NCBI RefSeq assembly: GCF_005239225.2
Contig: NC_133301.1
Location: forward strand, 13,020,318 to 13,084,317
Length of the DNA stretch: 64,000 nt
Reading direction: 5' to 3'
Source of the DNA: Populus alba
Taxonomy: Eukaryota > Streptophyta > Magnoliopsida > Malpighiales > Salicaceae
The position numbers were made by a program, and so were the translations under genes. The notes below the pieces were generated by a model. It saw nothing but the letters and a program-made list of their open reading frames with translations, was not told the DNA's origin and did not search any database. This document shows, one piece after another, positions 48,931 through 59,322 of this stretch. Each line of letters opens with the position of its first letter. The first letter of the stretch is position 1.

Positions 48931-51900
48931 CTAACTTTTGGCACCCAGCCCCCGAGCTTTTGGACGCCTAACAGCAACGATAGGGCTGACAATACCTTGG
49001 GAATCTTTGCCCAGGCCCGTGCCTTCAACAAAACCCATCTTCGCCATCATCTTGGATCCAAATCCTTTGGTGTGCTTTTCGAAAGCTCCTAGGTTTTCAG
49101 TTTTACCATGTTTTCCAGACGTTCCAGTTCTGCTTTGAGGTTTATTCTTCACCGAGTCAACGCTGATGTCGGAGAAGTCAACACCCAAACCAAGAGATTT
49201 AGGCCGCTGGGTCACTTCAATGGGTTGTGCCATGCCTTGACCATCCTTTCCCAGCCCTCCACCTTCTATAAATCCCATCTTTGCCATCATCTTAGATCCA
49301 AATCCTTTAGTGTGCACCTCAAATGCACCAAACTTCGATGAGCTTGTGGCGTCCTTGTTTTCACCAGTTTCGTTTATCTCTTGAGAATCCACTGGTATGG
49401 TCTCAACGTCTCCAGATTGCATTACTCCACTTGATACAAACGACACTGGTTGCTTAGCGTATAAACCATTCTTCCCACCACTAGCATATAAACCAGTTCT
49501 CCCACCACTCCCCCTTGCGCTTTTCTTCTTCCTATTTCTGTGTGCACTAGCTGATTTTGTAATTGGGCCTTCATTAACAGCTAAATCAGCATTGTCATCG
49601 CCAGCCCCTATCAGCTGAAACCAAAAGACAGGTATCGTTAGAGAGTGAAAATCTAAAAAGCAGTTAGCAATTCACAAATCATTCAAATTGTTGAGATCAG
49701 AGCATGCAATTGCATGATGCAATTTGATGAAAATCAGGAACCTTTTCTAGACGGAGTTTATCACTAGCTGATGGCATGCATGTGTGCTGTGTTCTTGACA
49801 CTGTTACAAAGCTGAAAGAACAAAAAAAAAAAAAATTGTCAGCAAGTTTTAGCATCAACATCAGCAAATATATGAAGAATTAGTTCATTGGTCACCTTTT
49901 CTTGCCAGAACCTTGGGTCCCACTATGCAAGCGGTAAATTGCTGCCAGTCGTCGAACCTAATGGCAAGGAAGATAATAATAATATTAAAGCATTGTTAGA
50001 TTTGACGAAAGCCAAAAACACTATATATATTTCAGAAAAGGAGGGGGTAAATCCTTGCTAATTTGTTAATGAAGCGTACAATACGATATAGAGGAATCAA
50101 ATTTTCATACCTGGGAACAATCCCGTGAATGCATGGGTTGAAAAGAAAATATGTCCACTTCATCCGAAACAATTTGCTCTAGTTTCTACAATTTAAAAAG
50201 GGAAAAAAGAAGAAGAAAAAAGATGAAGACATTAGTTCTTTGCTATTAGTTAATATTTTTTGCGATTTGTTATACTTGCTAGATCAGCTCAGTACAATTC
50301 ATTGATGACTAGAAGGCACATGGCATTATAAACATCATGGATAAGCACAAAGCACCATCAATTTCCCCAGCTTCATAAGCATATAGACAAAATCAAGTAA
50401 AAGATGATTGTTCACTCTGATCATGGTTAGACAGGAAAGAAAAGGAAGGAACCATACTTTGCCCTTTGGTTGGAAGGAAAAAGGAAACAGCAAATAACTA
50501 ATAGGTAAAGTAGAAAAGCCCAAATATTTCCTTCTCAATCATGTCCAATTTGGTAGAACTGAAAATGTCTGGCCCTAAGGGGAAAGGAGGGATTCCTCTC
50601 TTCCTTCATCGGGCATATATCCACCTCACCAAATTGAATGTACAACCCATCCTTCTCATCCTTTCCATCTCTATTTCATCCATCCATTTCCATTTCCAAA
50701 CAAACACAACACCATGTCTTGATTTACAGTCCCAAAGATAAATTCTTTTTGTTTTCCCTGGTAGCTGCACTTCAAACTAAGTGCATGTTTAGTTTTGCAT
50801 TTCCAGCTGCATTTTGGTGCATTTGAAAAGTGTGTTTGCCTTGAAAAAACATCAAATTGATATTTTTTTTTAGTATTTTCCAATTATTTTGATGTGCTAA
50901 TATCAAAAACGAAAAAAAAAATATCTAAAAAAGAATATTTTAATACATTTCCAAGTGAAAAACACTTTTGAAAGCACTCTGCACCACAATACCAAACACG
51001 CATAAAAGGTACTAACATGTCAGTTCTCATTCAAACTAACTTGAAATGCACCGTTGATCATTTATTTCATCCATACATGTTACTTTGAAATTAAAAGGTG
51101 CTAATAAATCAATTCCTTCCTTTGCTGATAGGTACACAAATGAATAGCTGTTTATTATGCTGTCAAACATATCATTGACAAAAAGAAAGGAGGGGACCAT
51201 CAATCTAATAAGAATTCATTTACCTTATTTAATTTCTCCATATCAATTCCCCGGGCCAGCATTCTTTGACGACGCTTGACAGCAATCATTTCTTTACGAT
51301 GTTTCTTTTTTTCACCTGAATGATAACCATGTTAAAAACATGCAAAAAAGTTGGTTGCACCCAGTAGTGTCAATTTCCAGAGAAAACAAAACATCAGAGA
51401 AGAATAGCTTCTAATTCCAAGACACCGAAGCAACCAACCACCTTGCTAGCATCATTTTATACTCAAGAAGCAAGGAGGGTACAAAGGATTCCACAGAGAC
51501 ATGCACAAGGACATATAAACATAAGAGTGTGAGCACAACACGCTCATACATGAAGACAGTAGGTTACACTTTCAATCCCACTACTGGCAATCATACAACA
51601 CTGAATGGGATCGCAATCTCCAACTTACAAAATGCCAATTAAAGAAGATCATAGATATACAGCATGTTACATGTAGAATGCAATACATTAGGATAAATGC
51701 ATATACGTAAACATTACCAGGAAAATTTCTATAGTTTTTACTCCTTTGAGCCTCTAAAGGCCAAGACTGAGGCAAGCGGGCAACATGCTTCTTTTTGACA
51801 GAGATGGTTCTTGGATCCTTTACAAGCATAAAATCATCCAAAAATGGAGACACGTCTCTGGCAGACAAAGAATGGTACTTTGTTGATTGGGGTTTCTTCA

Positions 51901-53778
51901 TACCATAACTTCTAGATGCCTCCTCGAGGGCAATCCCACTCAACTTCTTTAGAGTCTCATCAAAGCAACCACTAGAAGAACTATCCTTATCTGAATCACC
52001 CAAATCATTTTCTACCAACCATTTGGCATCTAAAATACTGGAGCTGCCTCCAATTCCTTCCAAGTAATCTTTTACAACTTCATCATCAACATCCGTTTCA
52101 CAATCAGATGTGTCTTCGGAGTCATCGCTTTGAGACACAACTCGTTGTCCTTGTTCAGAAGATTCAGAGCTTTCATCCAGTGACTCATCACTTTCCCCAT
52201 CAGATATATCTTGGGTGAATAATTTTATGCTTCCAATCGACAAAAAAGCTGAATTTTTCTTCTGAGAAAATGCTGCAGTCGGCATTTCTTCACCTGCCTC
52301 ACAGTTAGCAGTACCATCAGCATCCATTTCTTTTTCAGAAGATGATGAATCAAAAGAAGATCTTTTCTTCTCTTCCTCTTCCATTTGCTTTGAGGATGAT
52401 TCAGCACCTGTGGTAGCCTCAAGTTCCTCACAGAAACCCAATCCCTTATGTGAGCTCTCACCGAGTAGAAAATCTGAACTGTAGTTGTAAGCTGAATTCA
52501 AATCATATGGCTTCGAAGTTGGTGTTTCATCTAAATATGCAACAATCTCAGTCTCCTTGGAATCCACTACAACAATAGGTTGCGATTCATCCATATCTCT
52601 GCCTACACCCTCCTATAAATATTCAAAAAAGAAAAAAGAAAGAATAACACTGTAACTAGAATCACCCAAATTAATATTTTACCAACTTCTAATCTTACAC
52701 AACAATTAAAAAGGTTAAACAAAATGAATGCTTCTGTATTCATTTGTCTGGCAGTGAATGATTGCCACATACTTCTTATTATAGGGAGAACCTTTACTCG
52801 AGCTCCATTCTAATAGATTGATATTTAGGTGAATTTCAATCAAAGTCCATCGTGAAAATCCAATTTGAACAACCTTTTTCCTTTCATTTTAGTAAAATGT
52901 ATATTCAGAATGCATGCAAATACATAGACTAACCCCCCTGATTTTGATATTATAGATAAAAGAAAATAAGAGAAATGATCAAGCCAGTGAAAGACATTTA
53001 TTATTCCCAAAGCCCAGGAACTGGTGTAGATTTTATTAGCTGCAAAAAGAAAATGACAAAGCATCCATTTTGAACCCTAAACTAAAACCGAAAAAGAAAA
53101 AGGAAAGGAAGCAAACTTGAAGCTGAAAATTCTAATCACTCCAATTCTAAATTGATACCCAATTTTTCCAGATAGTTCTCTTCATCCAGTCTACTCATAC
53201 ACATTTTTTCATGCAAACAGCTGGAAAGCAACTCCTAGTAGGTAACAATACCTGAAGCTCAGAAGAAGTATAGCTATAACCAAAAGCATTTCCACATGAT
53301 TTACGAGGCCCATTCTTCGAACCAGAAACCACTTTTCCTTGACTAGAATTCCCCGGTTTCGAACCCCACTTGGAATTCGAATTCACATTAACACTCCTTC
53401 CTGCAATTCAACACCATAAAGGAATCAAAAAATAAAAGCATAGAAGAACCCAAGAAATTAATAAAAAAAAAAAAACCAATTTCACTTCACACTATTCGAA
53501 AACCCTAATTCAGTTGAAAACTAAGCTAATCTGAACTTAAGAGTTTTGATCTTTTGCAGCAAAAAAAAAAATGTGAAAGAATTAGCGGACGGACCTGAAT
53601 GGCTGGGAGACCAATCTTCCAAGAGACCGCCTTCGATAAAGAGAGAATTTCGAATTGATTTTGATCGCCTTCTGCTGCTGCCGCCGCCTCCACTGTCGGT
53701 TTTGGCATTTCTGTTGTTGTTTTGGTTGTTTCTGTTTTCGTTGCTGTGATTGGGTCTTCTCTTACCTCCTCCTGCCAT
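48931..53778 (-). CDS. R3H and tandem G-patch protein (SQS1-like RNA helicase cofactor)
   Basis: Eight exons (53778-53595, 53400-53252, 52612-51718, 51315-51224, 50185-50111, 49957-49896, 49811-49742, 49614-48931) join on GT-AG borders into 737 codons (736 aa) ending in TAG. The N-terminus is basic and Asn-rich. The long exon 3 (298 codons) is a disordered Ser/Asp/Glu-rich segment. Residues about 441-512 fit an R3H region (VDIFSFQPMHSRDCSQVRRL, TVSRTQHTCMPSASDKLRLE). Two G-patch motifs close the protein, at about 605-652 and 685-735, each with HTKGFGSKMMAKMGF and GLGKDxQG. This layout matches Arabidopsis At3g09850 and is related to yeast Sqs1/Pfa1, a G-patch activator of the DEAH helicase Prp43 in splicing and ribosome assembly. 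A nuclear or nucleolar role as a helicase activator is inferred from family. Intron 4 carries a MITE-like insertion at 50782-51001. Confidence 0.9.
50782..51001. mobile_element. 220-bp MITE-like element in intron 4 of the G-patch gene
   Basis: The ends are imperfect inverted repeats: the left end GCATGTTTAGTTTTGCA compared with the reverse complement of the right end, GCGTGTTTGGTATTGTGG. Inside are AT-rich arms with AAGTGTGTTTGCC on one side and AAGTGAAAAACACTTTTGAA on the other, and a central TATTTTGATGTGCTAATATC-like core (core shown in part). It has no coding frame. It sits wholly inside the intron between exons 4 and 5. No clear target duplication is visible. Confidence 0.65.
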
Positions 53779-55439
53779 GTCTGCCGTGTCGATGTCCTCT
53801 CGTTTCCGGCTTCCGATTGAAGAAGAAGAAGAAGAAGATGGCTTTCTCGGTTTTTTCTTCCGTCACCGAGGGTGGCATCGGCCGATAGGGTCGGTGTAGT
53901 GTGGGCCCATTTCTGATTGAGGAATACTTGTTTGGTTTGGGTATCTAAAGAGGCTTGCCGAGGCATATACCTTCCCTCTCCGGTTTTGACCCTTTGAGGA
54001 TCCACGACGTGTCGTTTAACTATGGGTAATTTACAATTTGACCTCCTAAGATTTAAATATTGTCCCAATTTCACCAAAAACCTTTGTTTTGTTTCAATTA
54101 AGCTCCATAAGCGTCACATTTCTTTCCAATTCAAAATCCATTAGCTCCGTTAATGGAACCATATGTACATATTTCTCACGTGTACAGTTATAAGACCAGC
54201 GTCTTGAAGTTCGACCCAACCCAAAGCTTTAATCGAGTGAATTAACCTAAGATCAATTTGATTTTTTAAAAAAATTAATCTTTAAAAGTGATTTTATTCT
54301 GAAAAAAAAAAAAATTATGGTTTTCCATTAACCAAAAATTAAGGCAACTTAACATTAACATTAAATTAGGTTCAAATTGGTCAAAGTTAATCGATTAACC
54401 AGTTCCAGTAAAATTCTCAGGTGTTCAGTATTAATGAATAAGTGATCGACTGGTTCATTTGATAATCCTAAATAGTCAACCAGTTTATGTAAAATTCTAG
54501 ATTTAATAGTTTAATTTATGTGAATTTTTATAACCATCAATCTTAGATTTTATCTAATTATTAACAATCATTTAATACATGTAGAGTGAAGTGTGTGAGT
54601 TCATTTTAATTATACTATTAAGTAAGATATAAATATTTAGATTTAAGCATTAAAATGAACACTTATTCTAAGTCTTTACTTTGCTCATTTCTTGGACTTA
54701 CGGATTGAGTTCTTTATGTAATCTATCATGCTTATTGATATATTTTTTTTTGTATAAAACCATTCTAAAGCTTATTTTTAAATAAGTATGTTATTAGTTG
54801 ATTTTTTTATTTTATTGTTGTTATTAAAATATATAAAAACTTAAATATGTGACTCTAAAAATTAACATTTTAAATTGACAGATATTAAATTGACCCTCTA
54901 AATTAGCTTATAGGTTGAAGGATCACTAAGCTGATCCACCAGATCAAATTAGATCTTATAATTATGTTCATGTATCATTGTTTTTTTTATTTAGTATGTA
55001 GTTGTTTAAAGAACTTTTATATTAGATTTCAATCCTATAAATTAAACCAAAAAAATGTCATGATTCAATCAGGCCAACAACAAAAGGATGTTGACTTTAA
55101 AGAATGTAATGCAAATAATAAACAGAGAACGTTATATAGGTGGCTCATACTACGATTGTAGATCAAACCAAAATTTATCTTAATGTAAAAAATAATTTAG
55201 GCATTGTTAATGTGTTTTAAATAAATAAAAATAAATTTTTAACTCGGGTTATAAATTTAATTGGATTGGATCGAATAAGCTATCTCCATTTAATTATATG
55301 ATAATAAAAAAGCAACGACACTAAATAGACTAAATCTTTATAAAAAAATGTCATTATAATGACATGCATAAAATAATATTTTTTCAAAAAAAAAAATCAT
55401 GAAATTCAATTCCCAAATAATCTAATGCTAAATGCAAAA

Positions 55440-55880
55440 TTGATAAAAAAACACAACTCGTATCAACCCGAGATAGCAACACAAGCTTGTAACCCAAGTT
55501 GTGAGGTCATAACAACTCTATAAAGAGCAAATTAAAAAAAAAATTATAATGCTTAACTCCCAACATCCAAATATAGGAAGGACAAAACTGAAAAATATTT
55601 TTAACAAAAAAAGATTCAAAAAAAAAACCACCAGCAAAGCCGAATAAGTCTGTTAAATCTCGCGAGTTGGATCTTATGAATAAAATAACCTAATTAAAGA
55701 CAAAAAAAAAAATGAAACTCAATTTCTAAATCAACCAAGAAATGTTGAAGGACAAAACCAAATAAATAAATAAATTAAAAAAATAACCCAAAAAAAGACC
55801 TAAGTCAACTCTAACCAACCCATGGCAATTTGAATTGATAAAATTAAAAAATTAAGTTAAGTGAAAAAAAAAAAAAAAAA
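55440..55880. repeat. Dispersed repeat, copy 1
   Basis: The copy contains CTTGTAACCCAAGTTGTGAG, then AATTATAATGCTTAACTCCC and a purine-rich A-tract region with AAGGACAAAACTGAAAAA. The first two blocks appear in the same order at 58411-58480 in diverged form (CTTGTAACCCGGGTTATTAA, AATTATAAAACTTAATTTT). It has no coding frame and its class is uncertain. Confidence 0.5.
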
Positions 55881-56162
55881 AACTAAACTCTTCCCCTGAT
55901 CCAACAAATTAATCCTGATATTAGCAAAAAAAAAATTGTCCAAGTCTCAAATCTCAACCCGTAAACTCTAATTCTTTTAAATCAATAAAATTGATTTTAT
56001 TTTTTACAAAATCGAATATCATCCAAGTGATGAAATATATTCCCAACATCCTGACATCTCCATACACAGTTATAAAATACAAATCTCAAAGACCAATCGC
56101 GATCAAAACAACATTAAAGGGCCGAATAAGAAGAATTTGGAGAAGGATGTTCAAATTAATTA

Positions 56163-56188
56163 GAGAGAGAGAGAGAGAGAGAGAGAGA
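56163..56188. repeat. (GA)n microsatellite
   Basis: An uninterrupted GA dinucleotide run of about 13 units lies in intergenic DNA, with no gene context that would give it a role. Confidence 0.9.
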
Positions 56189-56453
56189 CTTTGGAGAAGT
56201 AATTTGGCTAAGCCATGCATGACTTCTACTCATTAATTAATATTATTACATTTTCCCACCTAACTTTAGGTTTTCTTGCATTTATAGAACTCACCAAGAA
56301 TATTTTTCTTTTCTTGCTGACGAGAGAAAAAACAAGGTGACAACCAGCTAAGCTAGAAGAATATGATGCAACGAAAGATGAACAGTACGGAAGAAATTGC
56401 ACCCATAATTGACGATCTGGCACCCCAGCAGATAAGACTTGCTGCCATGAATA

Positions 56454-56741
56454 TTGAAGTTAGTTGCAAGCAAGCGCCGTTATAGTGTACCAGGTGGGTT
56501 GCCCATTGACGGTGTCAAGCAATTCTTCGTAGGTGTAGTGGTTGTGGAATTTGGTAGAAAAGTAGCCGGAAATTATGTCCCGGCAAGCTATCTTGAACGT
56601 GTAACACCAGCAGATACTGTCTCCCGATGTAAGGCTCGTTCTCCATTACAAGAAAGCTTTAAAGAAATGCTCCATTCAATTATATCTTGCATTCCCATTT
56701 CTCCATGTGCTTTGGGGGAGATCTCCTCCATTCCAGGCTAG
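56454..56741 (+). other. Unassigned open frame in a GC-normal patch
   Basis: A 95-codon frame starts MKLVASKRRYSVPGGLPIDG and ends ALGEISSIPG. The surrounding 56360-56745 has less extreme AT content than its neighbours. On the opposite strand about 55 codons are also open, ending in NGQPTWYTITALACN. I recognise neither. There is no TATA box, and no splice sites or homology can be argued. It could be a decayed gene fragment. Confidence 0.15.
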
Positions 56742-58189
56742 GTAGATGCACAGTGATTACGGATCTTGTTCTTACATGTAATTCTTTTTTTTTTATTATT
56801 ATTAAAATAGATATCCGAACTAATGTACATAAGTTAATAATTATATAATTAAGCCTTTAATAGCCTTTATATAATAAACTGAGAACATGAAACCTTAGTT
56901 TTAATTTGTTGGTTCGTTGTATGTTTGGGCACCTAAAGAACACCAACGCAGCAAGGCTAGGAATTTTCTCATTCAACTGTAATAATGGTTAAAATAAGTT
57001 TTTTTATTTATTATAATTGATTATCATTAATATAATTTGGAATTTGAATCAGATGCATTCACCAGGAAAAAAAACAACAGCAGAGTATAAACCCTTTATA
57101 ATTGTAAAAATTGTTCGTATTCTTGACTATATATGATAGCATAATTATCAACGGATCGATCTAATTATATTAATTTAATGCTTGATAGTCAACTTGAGCA
57201 ACCGAAGTGGGCATTTAATTGCCGTCCTTTGCAGTGGAACCCAATATTTTTTTGTGACAATAGAGGAGGTTGACCAATCAAACGCCTATCTTCATATCTG
57301 TTCAGCTAAACAAAATCAGTGGCGTTGGATTACCTTATCTACACAACACCACAGCTCTCAAGAGGTTTCAATTTGGAAGGGGACATGGAGGGGGTGTGTT
57401 TTTTATTTATTTATTTATTTTTATCTAAATTTTGGTATATAAAAGTTTATTAAATTTTGATTAATTTTAATCAAGTCGGTTGATCTAATAAATTTTATTC
57501 ACGGATTGAATCAGTTTTTTTCCTAACAAACCGAAATCGAAACTGGTTGATTTAAACCGGTTTTGATTTTAAAAAAAAATTATTTAATTATTTTTTTAAT
57601 AAAATCTAAACTGAAACAAAAATAATAATTTCTAAATAGAGTAAATCTACTATTTGGGGAATTGAAATTTTAAGAAATGTTAAAGAAATTTATGCTTTTG
57701 AGATCACCTATGCGAATTGCCAAAAGTATCTTGTTGTTGGGAACTCCAAATGCTGACTTATTTTTTTTTGTCTTTTTACTACATATTTTTGGCATCTTCA
57801 ACAAGCCTTCAATAAAATCGAAAGCCACAGGTTTTCGGACGAGTTAATAAAATTCTGATGTTTATGTTGTTGTCTTTTGCTGTGGGAGAGCTTGTGTTTT
57901 TATCAAAATTTGATATAACATTATAGTTTGTGTACTGAGCTACACCACCGGGCTCCTTTTCTCCTTTTCTACTTTTCATAAAACACTCACATGTTGCTAA
58001 TACTTTTTCTTTTTTTTAAAATCACTACTTGGATTATAAATAACTAGATCAGTTTTATTTTAATTAAATGATAAAAAAGTAAACAATGATAATTGATAAA
58101 CTAAATTAAAAAAAATTAATAACTTGAGAAAAAAAATTATTTTTGAAAAGAAAATAACAATAAAGCTCAATTCTCATCCCGTTAAATAT

Positions 58190-58520
58190 AGAAAATGAAA
58201 TTTGATAAAAAAAAACCTAAGAAATCAGCTTGAGTCAACTCAAATTAGCATAATAAACTTTTAACCCCGGTAATTAGATCTGAACCAACTCAAGTTATCT
58301 TGTCAAATCTCTGATTCAGGTAATGGGATTAAAATAATTTGATAAAAAAAAATCACAAAGCCTATTTAAAAAATATATATATATCAATCTACGTTAACTT
58401 TTTAAACTTGTAACCCGGGTTATTAAATCAAAAACACTTTATTTGAAAAAAATTATAAAACTTAATTTTTAATAAATCAAACATTGAATGATATAATTAA
58501 TTTTTTTTTAATTATATAAA
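58190..58520. repeat. Dispersed repeat, copy 2
   Basis: The copy shares block order with 55440-55880 in the same orientation: a GAGTCAACTCAAATTAG-type start, CTTGTAACCCGGGTTATTAA, AATTATAAAACTTAATTTT. Divergence is high and ends are not sharp. Confidence 0.45.
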
Positions 58521-58823
58521 AAGATTCAAATTAAAATTGAAACAAAAATAATTTTTTTTTTCAATATAATGTAAAAATTTAAAAAAATAATAATAAAAGG
58601 ATCATAAAAAAGATGTAGGTCTCTAGGTTATTATATTAATTCATGGGTCGCTAGGCTAACTTGTGCTCTCGTAGCGACACATAAGACCAAACATAACCAC
58701 ACTTGTACTAAGGTCTATGACTCACACATAAAACACGGCTATTTCCACGCTAAGGCCACACGTATCGCTACCAAACAAACAGCAAATGCCCTCCCTCCTG
58801 CTTCTTTGCTGCTCTTACTCGTC

Positions 58824-58830
58824 TATATAA
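58824..58830 (+). promoter_or_regulatory. TATA box of the serine-rich protein gene
   Basis: TATATAA lies 145 bp before the ATG at 58975, leaving an expected leader of about 115 nt with no upstream ATG. The leader contains a (GGT)n run at about 58944-58964. Confidence 0.6.
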
Positions 58831-58974
58831 TAAACCCGAGAGCACCCCTCTTTAAAATTGCCAACATTATTCCTCTTGGCCAAAGACAAAGAAAGGAAAA
58901 ATCTTCCAAGTACAAGGTGGTGCTTCGCCACACTTTGTTACAGGGTGGTGGTGGTGGTGGTGGTGAGGAACAAC

Positions 58975-59322
58975 ATGGCCACAGGATCTGCGGATGGGTT
59001 CTTCCGTCATGTCTATGACGGATGTCTCTCCGGTGGCGACATGGGTATTGATAGAAGGCCATACCATCGTAATTGCAGATGTGCACTTCACAAATCAAAG
59101 GAGAATTGTCCACACGCATTGCCAAGGTGTAAGAACGTGTCATATCCAATAAAAAGGTCTTGGAGTGAAGGGAGTTTGGCCTTGATGATCGCTAATTCTT
59201 CTTCTTCTTCTTGTCATTCATCTCCATCTTCTTCACCTTCCTTACAAGCAGGGAAGAGCACTAGTACTCCTTCTCATCAGAGAAGGTTGAGTCATGATCT
59301 TGAAGACAAGCTAGCTCTTTAA
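58975..59322 (+). CDS. Small serine-rich protein with RRPYHRNC motif
   Basis: One exon of 116 codons (115 aa) starts at the first ATG after the TATA box (MATGSADGFFRHVYDGCLSG) and ends TAA at 59320-59322. The core is IDRRPYHRNCRCALHKSKENC, followed by SYPIKRSWSEGSLAL and a Ser-rich low-complexity tail with a basic patch SHQRRLSHDLED. This is the plant-specific family annotated as 'serine-rich protein-related' (Arabidopsis At1g67910 and At5g55980 are members as I recall). The conserved Cys/His spacing (HRNCxCALH, then C) could bind metal, but the biochemical role is not known. There is no signal peptide or membrane segment. A frame-broken paralogue lies 3.7 kb downstream on the same strand. 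Confidence 0.8.
   Translation: MATGSADGFFRHVYDGCLSGGDMGIDRRPYHRNCRCALHKSKENCPHALPRCKNVSYPIKRSWSEGSLALMIANSSSSSCHSSPSSSPSLQAGKSTSTPSHQRRLSHDLEDKLAL

Larger units (their letters stand above)
53779..58823. other. Long AT-rich intergenic region
   Basis: About 5 kb between two divergently transcribed genes, holding the G-patch gene's promoter near 53779 and repeat debris (55440-55880, 58190-58520). A (GA)n microsatellite occurs at about 56163-56188. Around 56360-56745 there is a patch of more balanced base composition with open frames on both strands and no recognisable protein. I cannot support any gene in the interval. Confidence 0.5.

Noticed and set aside
56760..56890. Possible third SINE (TTATTATTATT tail next to GATATCCGAACTAATG)
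   Set aside because: Only the tail and a few bases resemble the SINE 3' end; no boxes or target duplication could be found.
57182..57442. 86-codon plus-strand frame
   Set aside because: It ends in a T-rich simple-sequence run and shows no family motif, promoter or conservation argument.
58858..58974. In-frame N-terminal extension of the serine-rich protein
   Set aside because: It has no ATG and includes a GGT-repeat-coded Val run. Both family members start MATG at the chosen ATG or its equivalent.
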